DNA of 7,170 nucleotides from CAZVAR01 sp964625225 (GTDB lineage: Bacteria > Pseudomonadota > Alphaproteobacteria > JAJUGE01). The notes below the pieces were generated by a model that was given only the letters and a program-made list of their open reading frames with translations, made no database searches and was not told where the DNA came from. Both the position numbers and the translations under genes were made by a program. The DNA lies in assembly GCA_964625225.1 (NCBI GenBank), contig CAZVAR010000166.1, positions 1 to 7,170 on the forward strand, given 5' to 3'. Positions 1 through 6,844 of the stretch are shown piece after piece (within the stretch, counting starts at the first letter, position 1; each line of letters opens with the position of its first letter).

Positions 1-797
1 ACAAGTGGATCGGCACCGGCGGCACCTCGCCCTTCGGCACCGGCGGCTACAATCCGGAGGGCGTGGCGATCGGCCAGAAGCGGCGCCGGCACGGCCGCGC
101 GCTCAAGGTGTGGGAGAACCGCGAGTACAAGAACTACGACGACTCCCTACAGATCGGCATCCGCAACATCCAGGTGGCACTGCGCCGCCTGCGCGAGTTC
201 GCGCGCCAGGGCGAGCCGGAGGAACTCGACCTCGACGAGACGATCAGGTCGACCGCCCACAATGGCGGGCTCCTGGACATCGTGATGCGTCCGGAACGGC
301 GCAACCGGGTCAAGGTGCTGATGTTCTTCGACGTCGGCGGCTCGATGGACGACCATATCCGCGTCTGTGAGGAGCTGTTCTCGGCGGCACGGCTGGAGTT
401 CAAGCATCTCGAATTCTACTACTTCCACAATTGCATCTACGAGAGCCTGTGGAAGGACAACCGACGACGCCAGAGCGAGCGCACTCCGACTTGGGAGGTG
501 ATCAACACCTTCGGACCCGACTACAAGGTGATCTTCGTCGGCGACGCCTTCATGAGCCCGTATGAGATCACCTACAAGGGCGGCAGCGTCGAGCACTGGA
601 ACGAGGAGCCCGGCGCCTTGTGGATCACGCGGATGCTCGACCACTGGCCCCACGCGATCTGGCTCAACCCGCGCCCCGAGCAGCGCTGGGAGCACACGCC
701 GTCGACGACGATCCTGAAGGAGCTGATGACCAACCGCATGTATCCGCTTACCCTGGAGGGCCTCGACCGGGGCCTGCGGGTGCTGCAGGGGCAGTAG
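1..797 (+). CDS. CoxE-like VWA-domain protein (5' partial)
   Basis: The frame is open from the left edge (first full codon at base 3) to TAG at 795-797, giving 264 visible C-terminal residues. The true start lies outside the window; the GTG at 63 is internal, because the residues before it (KWIGTGGTSPFG...YNPEG) are typical conserved sequence of this family. The fold is a von Willebrand factor A domain of the CoxE/COG3825 group. The metal-site loop reads DVGGSMD at visible residues 110-116, preceded by a hydrophobic strand (KVLMFF). A second conserved strand (YKVIFVGDAF) follows at about 174-183, and the tail has the usual NPRPEQRW and MYPLTLEGLDRGL stretches. Family members usually sit next to a MoxR-type AAA+ ATPase and are thought to act with it in protein or cofactor maturation. 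That partner, if present, would be upstream and is not visible. No signal peptide or membrane segment is seen in the visible part. Family call firm; exact role unknown. Confidence 0.9.
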   Translation, partial: KWIGTGGTSPFGTGGYNPEGVAIGQKRRRHGRALKVWENREYKNYDDSLQIGIRNIQVALRRLREFARQGEPEELDLDETIRSTAHNGGLLDIVMRPERRNRVKVLMFFDVGGSMDDHIRVCEELFSAARLEFKHLEFYYFHNCIYESLWKDNRRRQSERTPTWEVINTFGPDYKVIFVGDAFMSPYEITYKGGSVEHWNEEPGALWITRMLDHWPHAIWLNPRPEQRWEHTPSTTILKELMTNRMYPLTLEGLDRGLRVLQGQ

Positions 798-863
798 GAA
801 CCGGGCACGTCCCACTAAACGTCCCCCGGCACGCCCGGCGGTTCGGGACCCGGCAGGAACGGC

Positions 864-1449
864 CTGGCCCGCGCCAGCGGCCGTCGTCCGTGGACGCTCG
901 CCGAATTCTCGAGCGGGGAGACCCGGAAAGAGAAACATAGCGCGTTCGTCGGCGGCATCGTCCGCGCAGCGGTCGGCGGGACGGCCGTGTCGGTAGGGTT
1001 GCGCTCGATATTGCGAGCGCGATGACGACGGCGCTGCGGCGTTCGCCCCTGTCGCGAGTTCAGCGACGGCACGAGGCCGGCCACGCCCGCGTGCGGCCGG
1101 ACCTATCCCGACGTGACCGTTTCCTGCGGCCCGGCCACACCGGCCGACGCGCGGATCGAGGATGCCGTCGTCACCGCGCAGCGCATGCCGCGCGTTACCG
1201 CGGCCGTCGGCGGCGGCGCGACATCGCTGTCCTGTCGCCTACCAGAGGCTGGCGATGTCAGGGCACCATGTACCGGGCGCGCAGGACCGCGTGATCGTCG
1301 ACGCCTGCACGCGCAAATGCGCCCGGCCGTACCGGCGGCTCGAAGGCTCGAACGCACCCCCGAGCTCGACGCACTCGACATCGGCCGTGCTCTCGTCGAA
1401 ATTTACGACAGCATCTTCGGTCCCGCCGCCCTTCCCTACAGACACGGGA
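864..1449 (+). pseudogene. Decayed Uma2 (DUF820) nuclease-like gene
   Basis: This stretch has no intact gene, but pieces of one Uma2-family protein occur in the right order in changing frames. Frame of base 891: WTLAEF, then KEKHSAFVGGIVRAAVGGT (891-983), matching the family N-terminus (TLAEF...KHEFVDGEVxAMVGGT). Frame of base 986: RVALDIASAMTTALR (992-1039 and just before). Frame of base 1044: RPCREFSDG...RTYPDVTVSCGP, ending near IEDAVV (1044-1172). Frame of base 1240: YQRLAMSGHHV, then AQDRVIVD and YRRLEG (1240-1356). Frame of base 1356: TPELDALDIGRALVEIYDSIFG (1356-1421). At least four frame changes are needed. No start codon is obvious. The conserved VEVLSPST block, which carries an active-site Glu in intact members, is lost or scrambled between 1173 and 1239. 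Intact members are small PD-(D/E)XK-like proteins of about 180-200 residues with poorly known function. The match is from memory of the family, not from a search; borders are approximate. Confidence 0.72.
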
Positions 1450-1457
1450 TTAGACAA

Positions 1458-2627
1458 GTGACGACCAACGGACAAGCCGACCAAATCCTCGCCTGGCTCG
1501 ACGGGCAGCGGGAGGCCATGACCGACCTCCTGCGCGAGATCGTCAACATCGATTCCGGCAGCTACAACAAGGCCGGGGTGGACGCGGTCGGTACGGTGCT
1601 GGAGCGGCACCTGGCGGCGAACGGGATCCGCTCGGGGCGCATTCCGCACGACACCTTCGGCGACTGCATCCGCGCCGTGATCCCGGCAACCGGTTCCGGT
1701 GCGGGCAACCGGCACGTGCTGCTGCTGGGGCATCGCGACACCGTGTTCCCCGACGGCACCGTGGCCGAGCGGCCGTTCAGGATCGAGGGCGATCTCGCCT
1801 ACGGGCCGGGGGTCGCCGACATGAAGGCCGGCCTCGTCATGAACACCTTCATCGCCGAGGCCTTCGCCAAGTTCGGCGGTAACCGGCATCCGGTCGTGGT
1901 GCTCTATACCTCGGACGAGGAGATCGCCTCGCCCTCCTCGCGCCCGGTGATCGAGGCGGAGGCGCACAACGCCCGCGCCGTGTTCAACGCCGAGCCCGGA
2001 CGGCCCAGCGGCAATCTCGTGACCGGGCGCAAAGGCGCGGTCTTCTTCAAATTCGAGATCACCGGCAAGGCCGCCCACTCCGGCGGGCGGCCGCAGGACG
2101 GCGTCAGCGCGATCGAGGAGCTTGCCCGCAAGACCCAGGCGCTGCACCGGCTGACCGACTTTGAGAGCGGCGTCACGGTCAATGTCGGCCTGATCCAGGG
2201 CGGCAGCTCGGTCAACACGGTCGCCCCTTACGCTTCGGCCGAGGTCGACGTCCGCTTCAAGACGCACGAGCAGCGCGAGACCGTGCTGCGCGACATCCAA
2301 GCGATTCTGGAGACTGCGCAGCTGCCGGGCACCGAGACCCGTATCGTCCAGAGCCGTGGCTTCCTGCCGCTCAACCAGTCGCCCGAAAGCCGCCAGATTT
2401 TCGAGCTGTATCGCGGCAGCGCAGCCGACCTCGGCTTCGAGGTCGGGGGTGAGTTCACCGGCGGCTCGGCCGATTCCGGCTTCACGGCCAGCGTCGGCGC
2501 CCCCACGGTCTGCGCCACCGGCCCGATCGGCGGCGACGCCCATAGTCCCAAGGAATATCTCCGCCTCGATACGCTGGTGCCGCGCGCGAAGGCGGTCGCG
2601 CTGTCGATCCTGCGGCTGGATTCGTAG
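1458..2627 (+). CDS. M20 family zinc peptidase, glutamate carboxypeptidase (CPG2) type
   Basis: A 389-residue cytoplasmic metallopeptidase; M20 enzymes of this branch remove C-terminal glutamate or related residues from peptides, folates or acyl amino acids, using two zinc ions. All expected site residues are visible: His92 and Asp94 (GHRDTVFP), bridging Asp121 (GVADMKAG), catalytic Glu154 and ligand Glu155 (TSDEE), Glu179 (NAEPG) and His362 (DAHSPKEY). Spacings are within a residue or two of those in Pseudomonas CPG2. His207 in KAAHSG belongs to the inserted dimerisation domain (about 190-300). GTG at 1458 is chosen because family-like sequence begins right there (ILAWLDGQREAM...LLREIVNIDSGSY) and everything upstream in the same frame is the Uma2 remnant. 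The ribosome site is weak (ACGGGA, somewhat distant). The next in-frame ATG (1518) would cut the first helix. There is no signal peptide, unlike secreted CPG2. Substrate cannot be read from sequence. It stands alone, with 195 bases before the next gene. Confidence 0.93.
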   Translation: MTTNGQADQILAWLDGQREAMTDLLREIVNIDSGSYNKAGVDAVGTVLERHLAANGIRSGRIPHDTFGDCIRAVIPATGSGAGNRHVLLLGHRDTVFPDGTVAERPFRIEGDLAYGPGVADMKAGLVMNTFIAEAFAKFGGNRHPVVVLYTSDEEIASPSSRPVIEAEAHNARAVFNAEPGRPSGNLVTGRKGAVFFKFEITGKAAHSGGRPQDGVSAIEELARKTQALHRLTDFESGVTVNVGLIQGGSSVNTVAPYASAEVDVRFKTHEQRETVLRDIQAILETAQLPGTETRIVQSRGFLPLNQSPESRQIFELYRGSAADLGFEVGGEFTGGSADSGFTASVGAPTVCATGPIGGDAHSPKEYLRLDTLVPRAKAVALSILRLDS

Positions 2628-2737
2628 CGCGCTGCGGCCTATCCGACCCCGAAGCCGGTTACCGCCGCAACCCGCCGAACGGCCTCGCTCGCTACGGCCT
2701 TGTTCTGCTCCGGCGCGGGTCGATCTCCTGTGTGTGA

Positions 2738-2758
2738 GGCGGCGACAGCCGCCCTTTT
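2738..2758 (+). terminator. Weak candidate terminator hairpin after the M20 gene
   Basis: A perfect 6-base inverted repeat, GGCGGC-GACA-GCCGCC (2738-2753), is followed by CTTTT. It lies about 110 bases after the peptidase stop and 70 bases before the kinase start. The stem is short and the T run has only four bases, so it could equally be a chance GC palindrome or a leader hairpin of the kinase mRNA. Confidence 0.25.
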
Positions 2759-2822
2759 CCGGTGGCGAAGCAAGGCGAAGGATGGGATAACGCCTCGCTC
2801 CCTCGCCGCTCGGAACGCTGGT

Positions 2823-5330
2823 TTGGACTCGAAAGCGGGCACTGGGCCACGGCTGTCGCTGATCGCCATCGCCGCGGCCGCCGCCATTCCCATCCTGCTG
2901 TTCGCCGTCGTGATGGTCTTCGACGCGGTATCGCGTGAGCGCGCCGCCGTGGAGGAGAAGCTTTGGCGCGCATCGCGCGACGCACTCACCGAGCTGGACA
3001 AGATGCTGGCGAACCATTTCGCCGCGCTGACCGCCATGTCGTCATTGGTCGACAGCGATGATTTCGGCGGCATCTACAGCCACGCCGGGGCGATCCTGAA
3101 ACAGGAGTATGCCTGGAACGGCATCCGCCTGATCGACACGCGCACCGGCACGATCGACATCGACGTTACGGCTCCGGGTACGCCGCCGCCGGATCCGAAC
3201 GAAGTCAGGGAAATTGTCCAGAGCGGCCGCCCCACGGCGACGATCCGGTCCGGCCAGGGCGACCCCAGCGAGCCCGTGCTGCTCCTCAAGGTGCCGGTGC
3301 GGCGCGGCGAGCGGATCGATCACGTGCTGACCGCTGCCATCGATGCCGACCGAGTGAGCGCGCTGCTCGCCGCGGCCCGCGTCCCCGAGAGCTGGACGGT
3401 CGCGGCGATCGATCCCAACTTCCTGATCGCCGGCCGCAACCGCCGCCACGAGCGGTTCGCCGGCACACCGGTGACGCCCTCGCTGCGTGCCGAGATCGAA
3501 CGCTCGAACGAGGGCTATTTCTACGCGCTGAACAAGGAGGGCGACCGAGTCTATACCCTGTTCGTGCGCTCGCCCTTCTCCAGGTGGACCATCGCGATCG
3601 GCGCGCCCGCCGCGATGATCGAGCGGCCGGTCTTCTGGTCCGGCCTATCGCTGGTCGCCGCCGGCGGCAGCGCGGTGCTGATCGCCGTCCTGCTCGCCGT
3701 CACTCTGGCGCGAAACTTCGAGCGGCGGCAAGCCGCGGAAGCACAGCTCGCCGCGTTTGCGGCCGAAGCCGAGACCGAGCGGCGCCTGACCGAGATCGCC
3801 CGCAACTTCCCCGGCGTGATCTACCGACGCGTCCGGCACCCGGACGGCCGCATCAGCTACCCCTTCGTCAGCGATGGCGTCGCCCAGCTCCTCGGTCTGG
3901 CGCCAGACCGGCTCCAGGAACCGCTCACGCTTGCCGACCTGACCCGGATGATGCAGCCGGCCTCGACGGAGGATTGGCAGCAAGAGCTGGAGCGCTCGGC
4001 GCGGGAGCTGACGCCCTATCAGATCGAAGGCTGGGTCCGGCGCGGCGATGGCGACGTCCGCTGGCTGCGCAGCGTCGCGGTGCCGCACCGGCGGAACGAC
4101 GGCAGCGTAGTCTGGGACGGCGTCGCACTCGACATCACCGACGAGAAGCGGCGCGAGCAGCTCCTGCGCGAGCAGACGGAGGTGCTGGACACGCTCGGCC
4201 GGCTCAACGCCGAGGTCGCCGGGGAGCTGAATCTCGAGCGGCTGGTGCGGCTGGTCGCGGAAGCCGCAACCCGCCTCACCGGAGCCGAGTTCGGAGCCTT
4301 CTTCTATCACCAGCCCGGGCCGGAGGGGCGATCGCGCCTCTCCTACGAGGTCGCCGGGCCGCTGGCGCCCGCCTTCGCGGCGATGCCCATGCCGCGGGGC
4401 ACCGAGATCTTCCGGCCGACCTTCGTCGGCGGCGACACCACCCGTCTCGGCGACGTGACACAGGATCCGCGATACGGCAAGAACCCGCCGTTCCACGGCC
4501 CGCCGCCGGGGCATCCCCCGGTACGGAGCTATCTTGCGGTGCCGGTGATCTCCCGCTCGGGGCGGGTGGCGGGCAGCTTGTTCCTCGGCCACCGCGAGCC
4601 CGACCGGTTCACCGAACGGGGCGAGCGCATCGTCATCGGCATCGCCGCCCAGGCGGCGATTGCGATCGACAATGCCCGGCTCTATCGCGACGCGCAGGAG
4701 GAGATTCAGGAGCGCAGGCGGGTCGAGGAGCAGCAGGAACTGCTGATGGCGGAGCTGGACCACCGGGTCCGCAACATCCTGGCAGTGGTGCAGTCGCTCG
4801 CCGGCAACACCCTGCCGCCGGGCCCGGAGCTGGACGTCTACCGCGGCCGCATTCGTGCGCTGGCGCAGGCACACGGCCTGTTGGCACAAACGAAATGGCA
4901 AGGGGCCGGCCTGTCCGAGCTGGTGCGGACCGAAATCGCACCCTATGCCGACGGGGCCGCGGAGCGGATCGCAATCGACGGCGACGACGTGCTGCTGCGC
5001 CCGGCCGCCGCGCAGACGCTGGTGCTGGCGGTGCACGAGCTGACCACCAACGCCGCGAAATACGGCGCGCTCTCCCGGCCGGACGGGCGGGTCCGGATCG
5101 CCTGGAAAATCGCGCCGGAGGGGACGGGGCGGGCCTGGCTGCGGTTGACCTGGACCGAACGCGGGGGGCCGCCCGTGACCCCGCCGGAACAGGCCGGCTT
5201 CGGCCGGGCGTTGATCGAGCGGGGAGTCCGCTACAGCCTTTCCGGGGAGGTTGCCTTCGACTTCGCCCCGGACGGGCTGCGTTGCGAGATCCGCATTCCG
5301 CTCGACCAGGCGGCGCCCCCGCCGCGCTGA
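2823..5330 (+). CDS. HWE-family sensor histidine kinase (Cache-like sensor, PAS, GAF)
   Basis: About 835 residues from TTG at 2823. Order: membrane helix 1 (about 10-36); a periplasmic sensor of roughly 230 residues resembling alphaproteobacterial double-Cache domains (HVLTAAIDADRVSALL; closing FVRSPFSRWTIAIGAP); helix 2 (about 270-296); a PAS fold with PAC tail (about 323-446, ending WDGVALDITDEKRRE); GAF (about 455-619); a short charged coiled coil; then the kinase core. The phospho-acceptor is His647 in ELDHRVRN. The HWE signature is complete: His738 in the N box (VHELTTNAAKYGALS) and W-x-E at 777-779 (WTERGGPP), followed by GFGRALIERGV. Such kinases signal through phosphotransfer, often to PhyR-type or single-domain regulators; none is encoded here, so this is an orphan. 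Start is uncertain. The frame is open upstream (TTG 2700, GTG 2730), but those residues look non-coding and the Cys/Arg-rich prefix is atypical. GGAAC lies just before 2823. Ligand unknown. Confidence 0.92.
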   Translation: MDSKAGTGPRLSLIAIAAAAAIPILLFAVVMVFDAVSRERAAVEEKLWRASRDALTELDKMLANHFAALTAMSSLVDSDDFGGIYSHAGAILKQEYAWNGIRLIDTRTGTIDIDVTAPGTPPPDPNEVREIVQSGRPTATIRSGQGDPSEPVLLLKVPVRRGERIDHVLTAAIDADRVSALLAAARVPESWTVAAIDPNFLIAGRNRRHERFAGTPVTPSLRAEIERSNEGYFYALNKEGDRVYTLFVRSPFSRWTIAIGAPAAMIERPVFWSGLSLVAAGGSAVLIAVLLAVTLARNFERRQAAEAQLAAFAAEAETERRLTEIARNFPGVIYRRVRHPDGRISYPFVSDGVAQLLGLAPDRLQEPLTLADLTRMMQPASTEDWQQELERSARELTPYQIEGWVRRGDGDVRWLRSVAVPHRRNDGSVVWDGVALDITDEKRREQLLREQTEVLDTLGRLNAEVAGELNLERLVRLVAEAATRLTGAEFGAFFYHQPGPEGRSRLSYEVAGPLAPAFAAMPMPRGTEIFRPTFVGGDTTRLGDVTQDPRYGKNPPFHGPPPGHPPVRSYLAVPVISRSGRVAGSLFLGHREPDRFTERGERIVIGIAAQAAIAIDNARLYRDAQEEIQERRRVEEQQELLMAELDHRVRNILAVVQSLAGNTLPPGPELDVYRGRIRALAQAHGLLAQTKWQGAGLSELVRTEIAPYADGAAERIAIDGDDVLLRPAAAQTLVLAVHELTTNAAKYGALSRPDGRVRIAWKIAPEGTGRAWLRLTWTERGGPPVTPPEQAGFGRALIERGVRYSLSGEVAFDFAPDGLRCEIRIPLDQAAPPPR

Positions 5331-5337
5331 GCGGCGG
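5319..5337. terminator. GC hairpin across the kinase stop codon
   Basis: A perfect 7-base inverted repeat, CCGCCGC-GCTGA-GCGGCGG, has the kinase stop TGA (5328-5330) in its loop. It sits at the junction of two convergent genes, where a two-way terminator would be expected. It lacks a T run on either side, so it is not a classical intrinsic terminator; it may stabilise the 3' end or act with Rho. Confidence 0.35.
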
Positions 5338-5427
5338 TGCTTAACGGGATCCTCACCCCACAGTCTCGGACCGACGGCGGCGACCCCCGAACGCAACTAC
5401 GGTCAGGTGCGCCGACAGCGGATCGCC

Positions 5428-6072
5428 TCAAGCCTTCCCCAACACGATCCACAACAGCCCGTCATAGGGCAGGGGGGTGTCGGAATTGGCGCTGACCACA
5501 TGCGGCGGCAGCGGGAACGGCAGCTGCCGCGGACGGGCAACCGCCACCCTGTCGACGAGGATACCGGCGGAGCGATAGCCGCCGGTACGGAAGCTGCGGA
5601 TGGCCCCGCCGACTTCGGTGCGGTCGAGCAGGCGGGACACGATGCCGTTGGCGTAATCCGAGGATCGGCTGGCCAGCTCCGAATCCCAGTTCGAGCCGGA
5701 CCCGGCCGCGACCACCAGGTCGGCGGCGAGATCGGGAAATGTCTCGGCGATGCTTCCGACGAAGACCGCGAGCCGCGGCGGCGCGTCCGACGCCTCGGTC
5801 AGAAGCGCCTCGGCGAGCCTCGCCAGCGTCGCCAGTTTCTCGGTCGCCGGCCGGCGGCACGGATCGCGATAGAGCACCACCGATTGGCGAGGGCGGTACT
5901 CGGCCGCGGCCTCGCAGTCGCCGATCCGGACCCGCGCCGCGTGCCCGGTCTCGGTCGCCTCGACGGCAATGCCGGCCATCGTTTCCTGCGCCGCTGCAGG
6001 CGGGAGTCCCAGCAGCAACAGCGCCAGGAGGGCGAGAAGGCGGAGACCATGTCTCCCGCTGCGGTGGCGCAC
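5428..6072 (-). CDS. Small exported protein of unknown function
   Basis: A 214-residue protein that I do not recognise. Start GTG at 6072-6070 is well supported: a strong purine-rich ribosome site (AAGGGAGAGGGG) ends four bases upstream, and a clear signal peptide follows directly: basic n-region (RHRSGRHG), a Leu/Ala core at about 10-22 and a probable cleavage AAA|QE after residue 28. There is no Cys at the cleavage site, so it is not a lipoprotein; the mature 186-residue product should be periplasmic or secreted. It has exactly two cysteines, Cys53 (IGDCEAA) and Cys72 (RDPCRRP), which could form a disulfide. The N-terminal third of the mature chain looks strand-rich (GIAVEATETGHAARVRIGDC), followed by an Ala/Leu-rich helix (about 78-93) and further alternating hydrophobic strands. 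No catalytic motif is seen. The frame stays open upstream to 6255, but that stretch lacks coding character. It is convergent with the kinase and divergent from the phosphatase gene. Confidence 0.8.
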   Translation of the reverse strand: MRHRSGRHGLRLLALLALLLLGLPPAAAQETMAGIAVEATETGHAARVRIGDCEAAAEYRPRQSVVLYRDPCRRPATEKLATLARLAEALLTEASDAPPRLAVFVGSIAETFPDLAADLVVAAGSGSNWDSELASRSSDYANGIVSRLLDRTEVGGAIRSFRTGGYRSAGILVDRVAVARPRQLPFPLPPHVVSANSDTPLPYDGLLWIVLGKA

Positions 6073-6076
6073 GATT

Positions 6077-6088
6077 CCCCTCTCCCTT
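6077..6088 (-). promoter_or_regulatory. Strong ribosome binding site fixing the exported-protein start
   Basis: Read on the - strand this is AAGGGAGAGGGG, four bases before GTG 6072. It decides for GTG over the longer in-frame possibilities, because translation from here begins exactly at the n-region of the signal peptide. Confidence 0.7.
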
Positions 6089-6149
6089 GTCGATCGCCTT
6101 CGGTTCCATTTAAGGCGCGCGAGCGCCGGATCACCCCCACGCGAGTGGA

Positions 6150-6173
6150 GGCGCGGCACGCAGTTGTCGCGCC
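6150..6173. repeat. Inverted repeat in the divergent intergenic region
   Basis: GGCGCG (6150-6155) and CGCGCC (6168-6173) form a 6-base inverted repeat with a 12-base gap, next to the candidate -10 element. The half-site spacing would suit a dimeric regulator, but short GC palindromes are common at this base composition. Confidence 0.25.
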
Positions 6174-6187
6174 GCACGCTGCCGCCA

Positions 6188-6216
6188 ACTATAAGGCTCC
6201 CGAAGAACGCTGGAAG
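6188..6216 (-). promoter_or_regulatory. Candidate promoter for the exported-protein gene
   Basis: On the - strand, CTTCCA (6216-6211) and TATAGT (6193-6188) are 17 bases apart. The -10 matches the sigma-70 consensus at five of six bases, the -35 only at three. It would give a leader of roughly 110 bases before GTG 6072. In this GC-rich window the TATA core is one of very few AT-rich hexamers, and it lies in the only divergent intergenic region (6073-6253). The match is suggestive only. Confidence 0.3.
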
Positions 6217-6253
6217 CCGAGTGGCTCCCGGCAGAGTCAGGAGCCGACGGCGC

Positions 6254-6844
6254 ATGGCAGGTCACACCCCCTTTGTTCCATTCGAGATCACCGTCTGCGG
6301 CATCCAGGAGCTGCACGGATATTGTGAGCGCGGGGTCAGTCACGTCCTGTCGATCCTCGACCCGGACTATCCGGAGCCGGAGGCCTTCGGCGCCTATGGC
6401 GAGCACCAGCGCCTGGAGCTGCGCTTTCACGACATCATCGATACGCAGGAGGGCATGACCGCACCGGCCGCCGCGGACGTCGAGCGGCTTCTGGCGTTCG
6501 GACACGACCTGCTGCGGCAGCGGCCGGACGCGGGTCATTTGCTGGTGCACTGCCATGCCGGCGTGTCCCGCTCCACTGCGGCGATGTCGTTGCTTCTGGC
6601 GCAGGCGCGGCCGGACCGGCCGCCCGCCGAGGCGATGGCCGAGGTCGTGCGCATCCGGCCGATCGCTTGGCCGAACCTGCGCATGATCGAACTCGGCGAT
6701 CGGCTGCTCGGGTGCAACGGCGCACTGGTGGCGGCCGCGCATGCGCGCTACCGGGCCGTCGCGGCCCGCGACCCGGGCTGGGTCTCCGACATGGCGCGCT
6801 ACGGCCGCACCCGCGAAGCGGCCATCGCCCGCGCCGCAGAATGA
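6254..6844 (+). CDS. Tyrosine/dual-specificity phosphatase-like protein
   Basis: A 196-residue soluble protein with the cysteine-phosphatase P-loop HCHAGVSRSTAA at 99-110: nucleophile Cys100 and Arg106 fit CX5R, and Ser105/Ser107 flank the Arg as in dual-specificity enzymes. The candidate general acid is Asp60 or Asp63 in the upstream RFHDIIDTQEG loop, where this fold places it. The preceding VSHVLSILDP is a typical first-strand region of small DSP-like phosphatases. After the P-loop there is AEAMAEVVRIRPIAWPNLRMIELGD, matching the helix-loop of bacterial members. Known relatives dephosphorylate phosphotyrosine, phosphoserine or small phosphorylated ligands; the substrate here cannot be told. 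ATG 6254 is chosen for the AGGAG at 6239-6243 and because the in-frame extension upstream is Arg/Pro-rich and overlaps the divergent gene. Its TGA (6842-6844) overlaps the ATG of the meaB-like gene (ATGA), so the two are probably co-translated. Confidence 0.88.
   Translation: MAGHTPFVPFEITVCGIQELHGYCERGVSHVLSILDPDYPEPEAFGAYGEHQRLELRFHDIIDTQEGMTAPAAADVERLLAFGHDLLRQRPDAGHLLVHCHAGVSRSTAAMSLLLAQARPDRPPAEAMAEVVRIRPIAWPNLRMIELGDRLLGCNGALVAAAHARYRAVAARDPGWVSDMARYGRTREAAIARAAE

Noticed and set aside
801..838. Possible terminator after the VWA gene (CCGGGC / GCCCGG, 26-base gap) and a 7-base direct repeat ACGTCCC at 807 and 819
   Set aside because: The loop is long, there is no T run and such short matches are expected by chance at this GC content.
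2628..2822. Search for a small gene, RNA or EcfG-type promoter (GGAAC...CGTT) before the kinase
   Set aside because: GGAAC occurs at about 2812 but no CGTT follows at the right distance; no frame has coding character and no RNA fold is recognised.
1239..3017. Very long open frame on the - strand opposite the peptidase
   Set aside because: It mirrors the codon pattern of the + strand gene, which has full catalytic motifs; the antisense protein is Arg/Ala/Gly/Asp-rich with no recognisable domain.
3584..5344. Long overlapping + frame inside the kinase gene
   Set aside because: Arg/Ala/Gly/Pro-rich translation typical of an out-of-frame reading of GC-rich coding DNA.
3645..5396. Long open frame on the - strand opposite the kinase
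   Set aside because: Antisense shadow of a high-GC gene whose + frame has clear PAS, GAF and HWE signatures.
5251..6327. Open + frame across the exported-protein gene
   Set aside because: Low-complexity Arg/Gly-rich translation; the - strand has a signal peptide and a strong ribosome site instead.
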